Of a stretch of 10,648 nt of DNA, positions 1 through 6,649 are shown in pieces; position 1 is the first letter of the stretch, and each line of letters opens with the position of its first letter. Under the pieces are notes generated by a model. That model was not told the DNA's origin. It did no database searches and worked only from the letters and a program-made list of their open reading frames with translations. The DNA lies in assembly GCA_902766525.1 (NCBI GenBank), contig CACXDX010000157.1, positions 1 through 10,648 on the forward strand, given 5' to 3'. This DNA is from an uncultured Bacillota bacterium. GTDB taxonomy: Bacteria; Bacillota; Dehalobacteriia; UBA7702. The translations under genes were made by a program, and so were the position numbers.

Positions 1-171
1 CCTGCTGGTCAGAACCTTCTCCACCTTGCCGGTACCTGTGATACCCTCCAGGGCCACGCCGGTGAAGGGCATGATGCCCGCGTTCGCGCCGCATCCCGTC
101 AGCAGCATACAACCGCAGAGGACGAGCAGCGCCAAAAAGGTAATGGTTTTTTCATCATGTTTTCCTCTCAT
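1..171 (-). CDS. Lipoprotein, 5' end only; start region apparently frameshifted
   Basis: Only the first 57 codons lie in the window; the gene continues past the left edge. The frame encodes a hydrophobic segment ending in the lipobox LTGC (lipidated Cys27), so the product should be an outer-surface lipoprotein of unknown function. The start is odd. The ATG at 171 has no ribosome binding site and gives the n-region MRGKHDEK, whose acidic residues are unusual in a signal peptide. An ATG-ATG at 158-153 sits 5 bases after GAGAGG and begins MMKK, but that frame stops after about 18 codons. Adding one A to the A6 run at 147-152 would join it to the lipobox frame as MMKKTITFLALLVLCG. I infer a one-base deletion, a sequencing error, or phase variation. 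It lies 16 bases after the neighbouring lipoprotein gene, on the same strand. Confidence 0.6.
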   Translation of the reverse strand, partial: MRGKHDEKTITFLALLVLCGCMLLTGCGANAGIMPFTGVALEGITGTGKVEKVLTSR

Positions 172-187
172 GGAATACTTTTATTTA

Positions 188-697
188 TCAATCATCAACG
201 TGTTCCACGACGATGAGATCTCCGTTTGTGCCGTCGTAATCTTTGATGTGATATTCGCTTCTGCCTTCTATTTCCGCATTATAAAAGCTGCCCTTTGATT
301 CCGCGTTTTTGAAATCCTCCCACATCGCTTCACTGACGTTGGCGTAGGTATATTCCCTGCCGTTCATGGCAATGATCAAATGCCCGGATTCTTTGTAGTA
401 GATCAAATAATCGATGAAGGAACTGTCAAAAGAGGATACTTCCTCACCCTCACCGACGAGATAGACGTGGATCAAGCCGTCTTCGCCCAGGCCGTCCTCG
501 TATGTGATTTCCTGAGCGGAAGCATCATCGTCCTGTTTTGCGGAAGTATCATTTTCTTCGGCGGGCGCTTCGATCTGTTCAGACGCGGTTTCCTGCGAAA
601 CAGGCTCCGCGTCCGAGCTCGAGCAGGCGGAAAAAATGAATACCAGGGCTGCCAAAACAGCCGTTAAAAATGAAATCTTTTTTGTTGATCCGAACAT
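188..697 (-). CDS. Lipoprotein with C-terminal KTSC-like domain
   Basis: A predicted 169-aa secreted lipoprotein. Residues 1-25 form a lipoprotein signal peptide (TKK n-region, hydrophobic core, lipobox FSAC with Cys25). Residues 26-75 are an acidic, Ser/Glu/Asp/Ala-rich linker. Residues about 88-155 resemble the KTSC domain, a fold of about 60 residues named from lysyl-tRNA synthetase C-termini. The visible hallmarks are the central aromatic motif EYTY (115-118), a following helix (VSEAMWEDF), and the KGSFYNAEIEG segment (135-145). The domain's function is unknown; RNA binding has been suggested for cytoplasmic members, which does not suit a surface lipoprotein. I chose the ATG at 697 because GGAGTGGGA precedes it and the signal peptide starts there. 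The longer frame to 769 would overlap the GMP synthase gene and add a charged N-terminus. The domain call rests on pattern recognition only. Confidence 0.75.
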   Translation of the reverse strand: MFGSTKKISFLTAVLAALVFIFSACSSSDAEPVSQETASEQIEAPAEENDTSAKQDDDASAQEITYEDGLGEDGLIHVYLVGEGEEVSSFDSSFIDYLIYYKESGHLIIAMNGREYTYANVSEAMWEDFKNAESKGSFYNAEIEGRSEYHIKDYDGTNGDLIVVEHVDD

Positions 698-759
698 TTT
701 CCCACTCCGTCGTTTTTTATAAATTTGATTAAGCATTCGCGATCGTAAAATCGTCCGTC

Positions 760-1740
760 TCATTCCCACTCAATGGTCGCGCAGGGCTTGGGGGTGATAT
801 CATAAAGCACGCGGTTGATCATGTCCACTTCCGTGGTGATGCGTTCGGTGATTTTCGCCAGCAGCGGATAGGGGATATCTTCGATGGTGGCGGTCATGGC
901 GTCGGTGGTGTTGACGGCGCGGAGGATCACCGGATAGGCGAAAGTGCGTTTGCCGTCTTTCACGCCGACGGATTTGAAATCGGGCACCACGGTGAAGTAC
1001 TGCCAGACCTTGCCTTCGAGGCCGTTTGCGGCGAATTCTTCTCTCAAGATGGCGTCGGCTTCTCTCAGCGCTTCCAGACGGTCGCGGGTAATGGCGCCGA
1101 GGCAGCGCACACCGAGGCCGGGGCCGGGGAAGGGCTGACGATAAACCATGCTGTCGGGCAGACCGAGGGCTTTGCCGACGACACGGACTTCATCCTTGAA
1201 GAGGAGCTTCACCGGTTCGACCAGTTCGAAATCGAGGTCTTCGGGAAGGCCGCCGACGTTGTGATGGGCTTTCACGCCGTCGCTTTCCAGAATATCGGGA
1301 TAGATCGTGCCCTGTCCGAGGAATTTGATATCGTCGAGCCGGCGGGCCTGTTCTTCAAAGACGCGGATGAATTCGGCGCCGATGATCTTGCGTTTCTGTT
1401 CCGGTTCGGCCACGCCGGCAAGTTTGTCGAGAAAACGGTCGACGGCGTCAACGTAGATGAGGTTGGCATCCATCTGATTGCGGAAAACATCGATGACCTG
1501 TTCCGGTTCGCCTTTGCGCAGCAGGCCGTGGTTGACGTGAACGCAGACGAGCTGTTTGCCGACGGCCTTGATGAGCAGCGCCGCCACGACGGAGGAATCG
1601 ACGCCGCCGGAGAGGGCGAGCAATACTTTTTCCTTGCCGATCTGAGCTCTCAGCGCTTCAACCTGTTCTTCGATAAAGGCTTCGGCCAATGCTGGGGTGG
1701 TGATTCTTTCCATGTTTTCCGGACGAGTGTTTGTATCCAT
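760..1740 (-). CDS. guaA: GMP synthase, stand-alone ATP-pyrophosphatase subunit
   Basis: A 326-aa synthetase half of GMP synthase. It adenylates XMP with ATP and aminates it to GMP using ammonia, the last step of de novo GMP synthesis in the cytoplasm. The N-type ATP-pyrophosphatase loop SGGVDSS is at residues 44-50, followed by HVNHGLLRKGE. The C-terminal dimerisation and XMP-binding part includes KAHHNVGGLPEDL, RQPFPGPGLGVR and the family-typical end KPCATIEWE. Canonical bacterial GuaA is about 510-525 aa with an N-terminal glutamine amidotransferase; here only about 43 residues precede the P-loop, so that domain is absent. Upstream on the same strand are a terminator and pspC, with no room for a missing half. 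The start has a clear GGAGGT site. The architecture resembles the two-subunit archaeal enzyme, so a separate glutaminase is expected elsewhere, or the enzyme uses free ammonia. Confidence 0.93.
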   Translation of the reverse strand: MDTNTRPENMERITTPALAEAFIEEQVEALRAQIGKEKVLLALSGGVDSSVVAALLIKAVGKQLVCVHVNHGLLRKGEPEQVIDVFRNQMDANLIYVDAVDRFLDKLAGVAEPEQKRKIIGAEFIRVFEEQARRLDDIKFLGQGTIYPDILESDGVKAHHNVGGLPEDLDFELVEPVKLLFKDEVRVVGKALGLPDSMVYRQPFPGPGLGVRCLGAITRDRLEALREADAILREEFAANGLEGKVWQYFTVVPDFKSVGVKDGKRTFAYPVILRAVNTTDAMTATIEDIPYPLLAKITERITTEVDMINRVLYDITPKPCATIEWE

Positions 1741-1796
1741 GTGTTACCTCCAAATTTCGATACGGAAATCTATTTTTTTCCGCGTTAGCGGATAAC

Positions 1797-1829
1797 GGAA
1801 AAAGACCCGAAAACAGTCATTCGGATCTT
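1797..1829 (-). terminator. Intrinsic terminator after the PspC gene
   Basis: Read on the minus strand, AAGATCCGAA (1829-1820) pairs with TTCGGGTCTT (1811-1802) through ten base pairs, one of them G-U. The loop is 8 bases, and the T-run at 1803-1799 follows directly. It begins 6 bases after the pspC stop codon, so it should end the pspC transcript before guaA. Confidence 0.8.
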
Positions 1830-1835
1830 GTTCGT

Positions 1836-2030
1836 TCAAATATTGTCGGGAGCATCGGGCATGATGATCCAGGCGATGAGATAGGCCAGAACGCCGCTGC
1901 CGCCGAAGGCGCAGAAGGCGACGAGAATCAGGCGGATGATGGTGGGATCGACGTCAAAATATTCCGCGAAGCCGCCGCAGACACCGCCGAGCATTTTCTG
2001 GTCTCTGCTTTTGTACAATCTCTTTTCCAT
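1836..2030 (-). CDS. PspC domain small membrane protein
   Basis: A 64-aa protein matching the PspC family (phage shock protein C-like) over its whole length. Visible hallmarks are the basic N-terminus KRLYKSRDQKMLGGVCGG, the AEYFDVDPTIIRL segment, and a hydrophobic stretch from about residue 30 to 58 that ends in AYLIAWIIMP. Short stand-alone PspC proteins are common in Bacillota and are linked to envelope stress, but the role of single-domain forms is poorly defined. No pspA or pspB is nearby. AAAGGA lies about 8 bases upstream of the ATG. The gene has its own promoter, which overlaps the end of cytX, and an intrinsic terminator, so it is probably an independent transcript. Read-through from the thi operon is also possible because I see no terminator after cytX. 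Confidence 0.92.
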   Translation of the reverse strand: MEKRLYKSRDQKMLGGVCGGFAEYFDVDPTIIRLILVAFCAFGGSGVLAYLIAWIIMPDAPDNI

Positions 2031-2068
2031 TTTCTCAGTCCTTTCTCTTTTTTTTATCCTATCTTATT

Positions 2069-2096
2069 ATTTTATCATATATGAAGATTGTGTCAA
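2069..2096 (-). promoter_or_regulatory. Sigma-A-type promoter for the PspC gene
   Basis: The minus strand shows a consensus -35 TTGACA (2096-2091), a 16-base spacer, and a -10 TAAAAT (2074-2069) preceded by the extended -10 dinucleotide TG at the right position. It points at pspC, whose ATG lies about 40 bases downstream. The -35 box overlaps the cytX stop codon. Confidence 0.65.
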
Positions 2097-3274
2097 GAAG
2101 AAGTGTTCGTTTTTTTCGCTCCGATTTTTGCCGCGATGAGAGAGAGCAGCGCGGTGACGAGCATCGCCGGAACGGTGCTGCCCAGAGGGCAGGAGATCCG
2201 CATCAGCAGCTGATAGACGACAAAACCGCAGACCCAGATCGTGAGATCGGTCAAATGGAAGGAAACGCCGCTGTGATCTTCCTTGAGGATAAAGTAATCG
2301 CAGATCAGGATCGACGCCATCGGCGCGAAGACCGAACCGATGAAGTAGAGAAAATCGGTGATGTCATCCATGGGAAAGAGGATGGCGGCGGCGGTGCCGA
2401 CGACGGCGACGATCAGCGAGACGATCTTGCCGTTGATCTTTTTAAAGAGCGATTCGGCGGAAACCCCGGCGGAATAAGCGTCCAAAAAGGAGGTCGTGAC
2501 CGTGGAGAGCACGATGATCAGCAAGCCCGCGATACCGAGGCCGGCTTTGACCATGATCGCGGCGACGTCGCTTTCCGCGGTAAAGAGGGCGGCGCTCATG
2601 CCGATGGTATACATCCAGACGCTGACGGCGCCGTAGGTGACGACAGCGGTCAGCGTCGCCTTTTGGGGCTTTTCGGCCTCTCTCGTGTAGTCGCTGATCA
2701 GCGGCAGCCAGGAGAGGGGCATGGCGACGGAGAGTTCCAGCGCCGCGCCGAAGGAGAGCGTTTCCCCGATGGGAACGGCCGTTTCGGTGCTGTTCACAAT
2801 CACGATACAGAGCACCACCGTGAGCAGAAAGAGAGCGGTCATGGCAAAAGCATTGAGCTTGCCGAGATTTTTCAGGCCGATGGCGATCCAGAGCAGGATC
2901 AGGCCGCCGATGATCAGACAGATCAAACCGTGCGGGATCGCGAAGACGGAAGCGGCGGCGAGGGCGCCGTCGTAGATCATAATGGCCGTCCAGCCCAGCA
3001 GCTGAATGATGTTGAGCAAAGCGAAGAGCAAACCGCCCTTTTGGCCGAAGCTGCGTTTCACCGTTTCCATGGCGCTCTTTCTCTCTCTGCCGCCGATGAG
3101 GCCCGTGTAATACATCAGTATACAGCCGATGAGATGGCCGAGGAGGATGGCGCAGAAGCCCTTCCAAAAGCCGAGAGGCGCGAAATAGGTGCCGGTCAGA
3201 ATTTCGGCGATGGAAACGCCGGCACCGAACCAGATCAGCGCGTTTTCGGCGAGCCCCGTTTGTCTCGTTTTCAT
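2093..3274 (-). CDS. cytX: Hydroxymethylpyrimidine transporter CytX (NCS1 family)
   Basis: A 393-aa polytopic membrane protein, hydrophobic almost throughout, with around a dozen candidate transmembrane segments as in NCS1 nucleobase/cation symporters. The N-terminus (LIWFGAGVSIAEILTGTYFA) has the look of the CytX subgroup, a family that is found next to thiamine genes and is often TPP-riboswitch controlled. CytX is thought to import the thiamine pyrimidine HMP. Here it is the last gene of the TPP-controlled operon. Its ATG overlaps the thiD stop by four bases (ATGA), so import is translationally coupled to the kinase that would use the substrate. Assignment to the HMP transporter rests on family resemblance plus operon position. 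A cytosine-permease-like role is the main alternative and is less likely in this context. Confidence 0.88.
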   Translation of the reverse strand: MKTRQTGLAENALIWFGAGVSIAEILTGTYFAPLGFWKGFCAILLGHLIGCILMYYTGLIGGRERKSAMETVKRSFGQKGGLLFALLNIIQLLGWTAIMIYDGALAAASVFAIPHGLICLIIGGLILLWIAIGLKNLGKLNAFAMTALFLLTVVLCIVIVNSTETAVPIGETLSFGAALELSVAMPLSWLPLISDYTREAEKPQKATLTAVVTYGAVSVWMYTIGMSAALFTAESDVAAIMVKAGLGIAGLLIIVLSTVTTSFLDAYSAGVSAESLFKKINGKIVSLIVAVVGTAAAILFPMDDITDFLYFIGSVFAPMASILICDYFILKEDHSGVSFHLTDLTIWVCGFVVYQLLMRISCPLGSTVPAMLVTALLSLIAAKIGAKKTNTSS

Positions 3275-4077
3275 GGCATATCCTCCTTGTTAAGGGAGGC
3301 GAGGATAAAGGCGTGATCCATCGGCCCGCTGCCTTTGCCCAGATCGAGCATGGCGCCGAGCGCCCCGGAAATATATTCTTTGGCCCGGCCGATGGCTTTA
3401 TGAAGGGGATAGCCGAGGGCCAGATTGGCTGCGATGGCGCTGGAAAGGGTGCAGCCGGTGCCGTGGGTATTGGGATTCATGATGCGCTTGCCGGGAAACC
3501 ATATGCTTTCCCCGTCCGCGCAGAGCAGGTCGTTGGCGTCGTTGACGTTGTGACCGCCTTTTAAGAGCACGGCGCAGCCGTATCGATTCGAGATCAGTGC
3601 CGCGGCCTTGAGCATGTCTTCCTCACTGACGATGTCCATCCCGGCGAGGATCTCCGCCTCGGGGATGTTGGGCGTGACTACATCGGCGATGGGCAGAAGC
3701 TCCTCGGAAAGGCAGCGCACGGCTTCATCCTCGATGAGCTTGGCGCCGCTGGTGGCCACCATCACAGGATCGACGACGATGTTTTTCGCCTTGTGAAAAC
3801 GAAGTCTGTCTCTGATCACGCGGATCAAATCGGCCGAGGCGACCATGCCGATCTTGACGGCGTCGGGAAAGATATCTTCAAAAACGGCGTCCAGCTGGTC
3901 TTTTAAAAATTCGGGAGAGACTTCAAGGATCGATCGGACGCCGGTAGTATTTTGTGCCGTTAAGGCTGTGATCGCGGTCATGGCAAAAACATGCTGCATC
4001 GTCATGGTTTTGATGTCCGCTTGAATACCGGCGCCTCCGCCGGAATCGCTGCCGGCGATGGATAATGCTGTTCTCAT
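3271..4077 (-). CDS. thiD: Hydroxymethylpyrimidine/phosphomethylpyrimidine kinase
   Basis: A 268-aa ribokinase-fold enzyme of normal ThiD length. It phosphorylates HMP and then HMP-P to give HMP-PP, the pyrimidine partner for thiamine phosphate synthase. Diagnostic motifs are SIAGSDSGGGAGIQADIK (residues 6-23, substrate-binding N-terminus), VVDPVM (101-106), VTPNIPEAEIL, LLKGGH, and the anion-hole/active-site motif HGTGCTLSSAIAA with Cys209. The bifunctional ThiD type is favoured over the pyridoxal kinase PdxK-like paralogue because of the thiamine context. AAAGGAG lies 8 bases upstream of the ATG. A 78-base gap separates it from thiE, the largest gap between genes of this operon. That gap contains a possible 8-bp hairpin but no convincing promoter. 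Confidence 0.95.
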   Translation of the reverse strand: MRTALSIAGSDSGGGAGIQADIKTMTMQHVFAMTAITALTAQNTTGVRSILEVSPEFLKDQLDAVFEDIFPDAVKIGMVASADLIRVIRDRLRFHKAKNIVVDPVMVATSGAKLIEDEAVRCLSEELLPIADVVTPNIPEAEILAGMDIVSEEDMLKAAALISNRYGCAVLLKGGHNVNDANDLLCADGESIWFPGKRIMNPNTHGTGCTLSSAIAANLALGYPLHKAIGRAKEYISGALGAMLDLGKGSGPMDHAFILASLNKEDMP

Positions 4078-4155
4078 CGTAAAAAACTCCTTTCGGCTGA
4101 TGCATTATCTTTTATACCGCGACGGAGAGTGGTGCCCCCGGTCCGCCGCCTTTTC

Positions 4156-5391
4156 TTACAGTATGATCTTATAAACTTCGCGTTTCAGTTTCACCGCCGC
4201 GGCGCGGATATCCTCTTTATGAAAGAGGGCGGAAACCACGGCCACGCCGTCGATACCGCTTCCCGTCAATGCTCCGATGTTTTCCTTGCCGATGCCGCCG
4301 ATGGCGACGGCGGGGATCGTCACACTTGAGCAGATCTCTTTCAGCTGTTCTCTCGTGATCCTGATCGCGTCCTTTTTTGTGGGTGAGGGGAAGACCGCGC
4401 CGACGCCGAGATAATCGGCGCCGTCCCTTTCGGCCTGTTCTGCCTGGTCGACGGTTTTTGCCGTGGCGCCGATGATGAAATCATCCGGGGAGAGCCGTCT
4501 CGCCTCGGCGACGGACATATCCTCTCTGCCGAGATGAACGCCGTCGGCGCCGCTTTTTAAAGCGACGGAGAGATCGTCGTTGATGATCAGGGGAACGTCG
4601 AAGCTGTGGCAGAGTGAAACCAGCGTTTCGGCCTCTTTGATCAAGGTTGAACGATCGAGGTTCTTTTCCCTGAGCTGTACCAAAGTGACGCCGCCTTTGA
4701 GGGCGTTTTCCACATCCCGGTAAAAGTCGGCGAAGGATTGATCTTTCCTGTCGGTAACGGCGTAGAGGCAGAGGCTTGCTTTTGAAAAGCGCAGCGAGGA
4801 ACTGTGCCAATCTTCAAAAAAGGTATTCGGGTCAGCACAGCGGGCGAGGCCGCTCATAATGCATGCTCCCGATGCTCCCGAGCGTTTCAGCTCGGGAATT
4901 TTTTCTTTCGAGACCCCGCCGATGGCATAGACGGGAAGAGCCGTTTCGCGGCAGATCTCCTTTAGAAAATCGAGGCCGCGGGGAGGGAGATCCTTTTTGC
5001 AGTCGGTGGCGAAGATGTGACCGGCGATGAGGTAAGTCGCGCCCAACGCTTCCGCCTCCTTCGCTTCGGAAAGGGAGTGAACGGAAGCGCCGATGCATTT
5101 GAAACAGGCTTTGTCTCCGGGCTTCATTTTTCTGAGCGCGGGCAGAGGCAGATGGATCGCTTCGGCCTTGATCGTGATCGCCGTCTTTAAAAAAGTGTGG
5201 ACGATGAAGGGCACGCCGTATCGGCCGCAGATCGCCCCCGCTTTTTCGGCGAGGTTGAGATAGGCTTCTTCGCTGAGATCTTTTTCCCTCAAAATGACGG
5301 CGGCGGGATGATGAGAGACGATTTTTTCGAGATGGGAAAGGAAATCGCCGTCGGTGATTTTTCGATTGGTCACATAGATCGGATCAAACAT
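4156..5391 (-). CDS. thiE: TenI-ThiE fusion: thiazole tautomerase and thiamine phosphate synthase
   Basis: A 411-aa protein made of two related TIM-barrel domains; single ThiE or TenI proteins are about 200-220 aa. Residues 1-200 are TenI-like. They begin MFDPIYVTNRK and contain GHIFATDCKK, where His125 matches the catalytic His of Bacillus TenI, and AIGGV and IMSGLA at the phosphate site. TenI aromatises the thiazole made by ThiG. Residues about 207-411 are ThiE: LYAVTDRK, VQLREKN (238-244), INDDLSVALKSGADGVHLG (270-288), GVGAVFPSPTKKDA (329-342) and AVAIGGI. ThiE couples HMP-PP with thiazole phosphate to give thiamine phosphate. The ATG at 5391 overlaps the thiH stop by eight bases (ATGTTTGA) and has little of its own ribosome site, which points to translational coupling. 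The open frame continues upstream inside thiH, but that part has no TenI similarity. Confidence 0.93.
   Translation of the reverse strand: MFDPIYVTNRKITDGDFLSHLEKIVSHHPAAVILREKDLSEEAYLNLAEKAGAICGRYGVPFIVHTFLKTAITIKAEAIHLPLPALRKMKPGDKACFKCIGASVHSLSEAKEAEALGATYLIAGHIFATDCKKDLPPRGLDFLKEICRETALPVYAIGGVSKEKIPELKRSGASGACIMSGLARCADPNTFFEDWHSSSLRFSKASLCLYAVTDRKDQSFADFYRDVENALKGGVTLVQLREKNLDRSTLIKEAETLVSLCHSFDVPLIINDDLSVALKSGADGVHLGREDMSVAEARRLSPDDFIIGATAKTVDQAEQAERDGADYLGVGAVFPSPTKKDAIRITREQLKEICSSVTIPAVAIGGIGKENIGALTGSGIDGVAVVSALFHKEDIRAAAVKLKREVYKIIL
4877..4904 (+). other. Terminator-like hairpin antisense to tenI-thiE
   Basis: On the plus strand CCCGAGC (4877-4883) and GCTCGGG (4890-4896) form a perfect 7-bp stem with a 6-base loop. 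AATTTTTT follows, so the shape is that of an intrinsic terminator for plus-strand transcription. It lies wholly inside the minus-strand tenI-thiE coding region (around residue 167). It may only reflect codon choice, since no plus-strand gene is upstream. Confidence 0.35.
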
Positions 5392-6637
5392 AGAGATAAT
5401 CGTTGAGAACGGGTTGGAGACCTTCTTTTTCGATCTCCTCATACATCGTTTTGAGGCTGCGGCTGTCGCTGATTTCAAATTGTTCGTCGCCTTTTTCGTT
5501 CTCATTCTCCTTTCCCTCATATTTGCTTTCGTGATCGCCGATGCCGGTGGAAACGCCGGCGGAAACCTTGGTGGCGGCGATTTTGATGATGCCGTCGCGA
5601 AACGCGGCGCTTTCTCTGGAAGATACCGTGATCTGAGCGAAGGGCAAAAACAGCCGGTAGGCGCAGAGGATCCGGCAGAGCTCTCTTTCGCCGACGTCCA
5701 AAGGACGGATCGATTCATTGTTGATGATCGGGCGCAGCCGCGGACAGGAAAGGGAAATTTCCGCCGCCGGGTATTTTTTCTGCAGCAGGGAAGCATGAAG
5801 CGCCGTGGCCAGCGCGTCTTTACGGAAGTCGGAGAGACCGAACAGCGCCGAGAAGGCCACGCCGCGCATACCGCCTTTGAGCGCTCTTTCCTGAGCGTCG
5901 AAGCGGTAGGGCCAAACCCGTTTATGGCCGGCGAGATGAAGTGTTTCGTATTTTTCGATGTCGTAGGTCTCCTGAAAAACGGTGACGTAATCGGCGCCGC
6001 ATTCGTGCAGATAGCGATATTCGTCGCTGTTCAGGGGATAGATCTCCAGGCCGACGCTGCGGAAGTATTTCCGTGCCAGCTTGCAGGCTTCACCGATGTA
6101 TTCAACGCCGCTTTTGCCGCGGCTTTCCCCGGTGAGCAGCAGGATCTCCTCCATGCCGCTGGCGGCGATGACCTTCATTTCGGCCTCGATCTGTTCGGCG
6201 CTGAGTTTGAGTCGGCGGATGTCGTTGTAGCAGTTGAAACCGCAGTAGACGCAGTAATTTTCACAGTAATTGGCGATGTAGAGGGGCGTGAAAAGATAAA
6301 CGGTATTGCCGAAATGCTTTTCCGTTTCCAGCTTCGCTTTGGCGGCCATTTCTTCAAGGAAGGGCGCGGCGGCGGGGGAGAGCAGCGCTTTGAAATCCTC
6401 CGTCGTGCAGCGGCGGTGCTCCAAAGCGGCGCGAACGTCCTTCGCCGTATAGATCGACGGATCGTATTCGGCAACGGCGCTCAAAACGCGGTCTTTGATA
6501 TTGCTTTCGATCTTTTCCATGCCGGGCAGATAGGCCATGGGATCTTTGCGGCAGGAGGGATCCGTTTCCAGACGGTGCTTTTTTTTGAGCGCCGCCGGGG
6601 AGAGCTTTTCCGAATCAATGAAAAATCGGTTGTCCAT
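5384..6637 (-). CDS. thiH: 2-iminoacetate synthase (tyrosine lyase) ThiH
   Basis: A 417-aa radical SAM enzyme that cleaves tyrosine to dehydroglycine (2-iminoacetate) and p-cresol, supplying the C-N unit for the thiazole ring in anaerobes. The CxxxCxxC [4Fe-4S] motif is Cys125, Cys129 and Cys132 in NYCENYCVYCGF. Other family signatures are HFGNTVYLFTPLYIANYC, LLTGES, VTVFQETY, FSALFGLSDFR, SLSCPRLRPI and, near the C-terminus, STGIGDH and GDEQFEISD. ThiH is usually about 370-380 aa. The extra length is an N-terminal extension of roughly 40 residues and a charged Lys/Glu/Asn-rich stretch between STGIGDH and GDEQFEI. GAGGAGG lies 7 bases upstream of the ATG at 6637, so I kept the long start; Met34 and Met40 are weaker alternatives. 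It follows thiG after 12 bases and overlaps tenI-thiE. Confidence 0.95.
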   Translation of the reverse strand: MDNRFFIDSEKLSPAALKKKHRLETDPSCRKDPMAYLPGMEKIESNIKDRVLSAVAEYDPSIYTAKDVRAALEHRRCTTEDFKALLSPAAAPFLEEMAAKAKLETEKHFGNTVYLFTPLYIANYCENYCVYCGFNCYNDIRRLKLSAEQIEAEMKVIAASGMEEILLLTGESRGKSGVEYIGEACKLARKYFRSVGLEIYPLNSDEYRYLHECGADYVTVFQETYDIEKYETLHLAGHKRVWPYRFDAQERALKGGMRGVAFSALFGLSDFRKDALATALHASLLQKKYPAAEISLSCPRLRPIINNESIRPLDVGERELCRILCAYRLFLPFAQITVSSRESAAFRDGIIKIAATKVSAGVSTGIGDHESKYEGKENENEKGDEQFEISDSRSLKTMYEEIEKEGLQPVLNDYLYV

Positions 6638-6649
6638 AGGAAAGCCTCC

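Noticed and set aside
698..769. Longer start for the KTSC-like lipoprotein
   Set aside because: It overlaps the end of the GMP synthase gene, adds a charged N-terminus ahead of the signal peptide and lacks a ribosome site. The ATG at 697 has both features expected.
1780..1791. CCGC-GTTA-GCGG hairpin in the guaA leader as a riboswitch
   Set aside because: It is a 4-bp stem in a leader of about 60 bases, too short for a purine riboswitch and without its conserved core.
2081..3316. 411-codon plus-strand open frame
   Set aside because: It is antisense to cytX, is extremely rich in Asp, Gly, Arg and Gln without any recognisable domain, and has no ribosome site. It is a by-product of GC-rich coding on the other strand.
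4078..4155. Second promoter or terminator between tenI-thiE and thiD
   Set aside because: An 8-bp hairpin with a long loop and a TATAAA-like hexamer are present, but there is no T-run after the hairpin and no -35 at a proper distance.
5392..5796. Upstream extension of the tenI-thiE frame
   Set aside because: These 135 codons lie inside thiH in another frame, are basic and serine-rich, and show no TenI similarity. The true start is the ATG at 5391.
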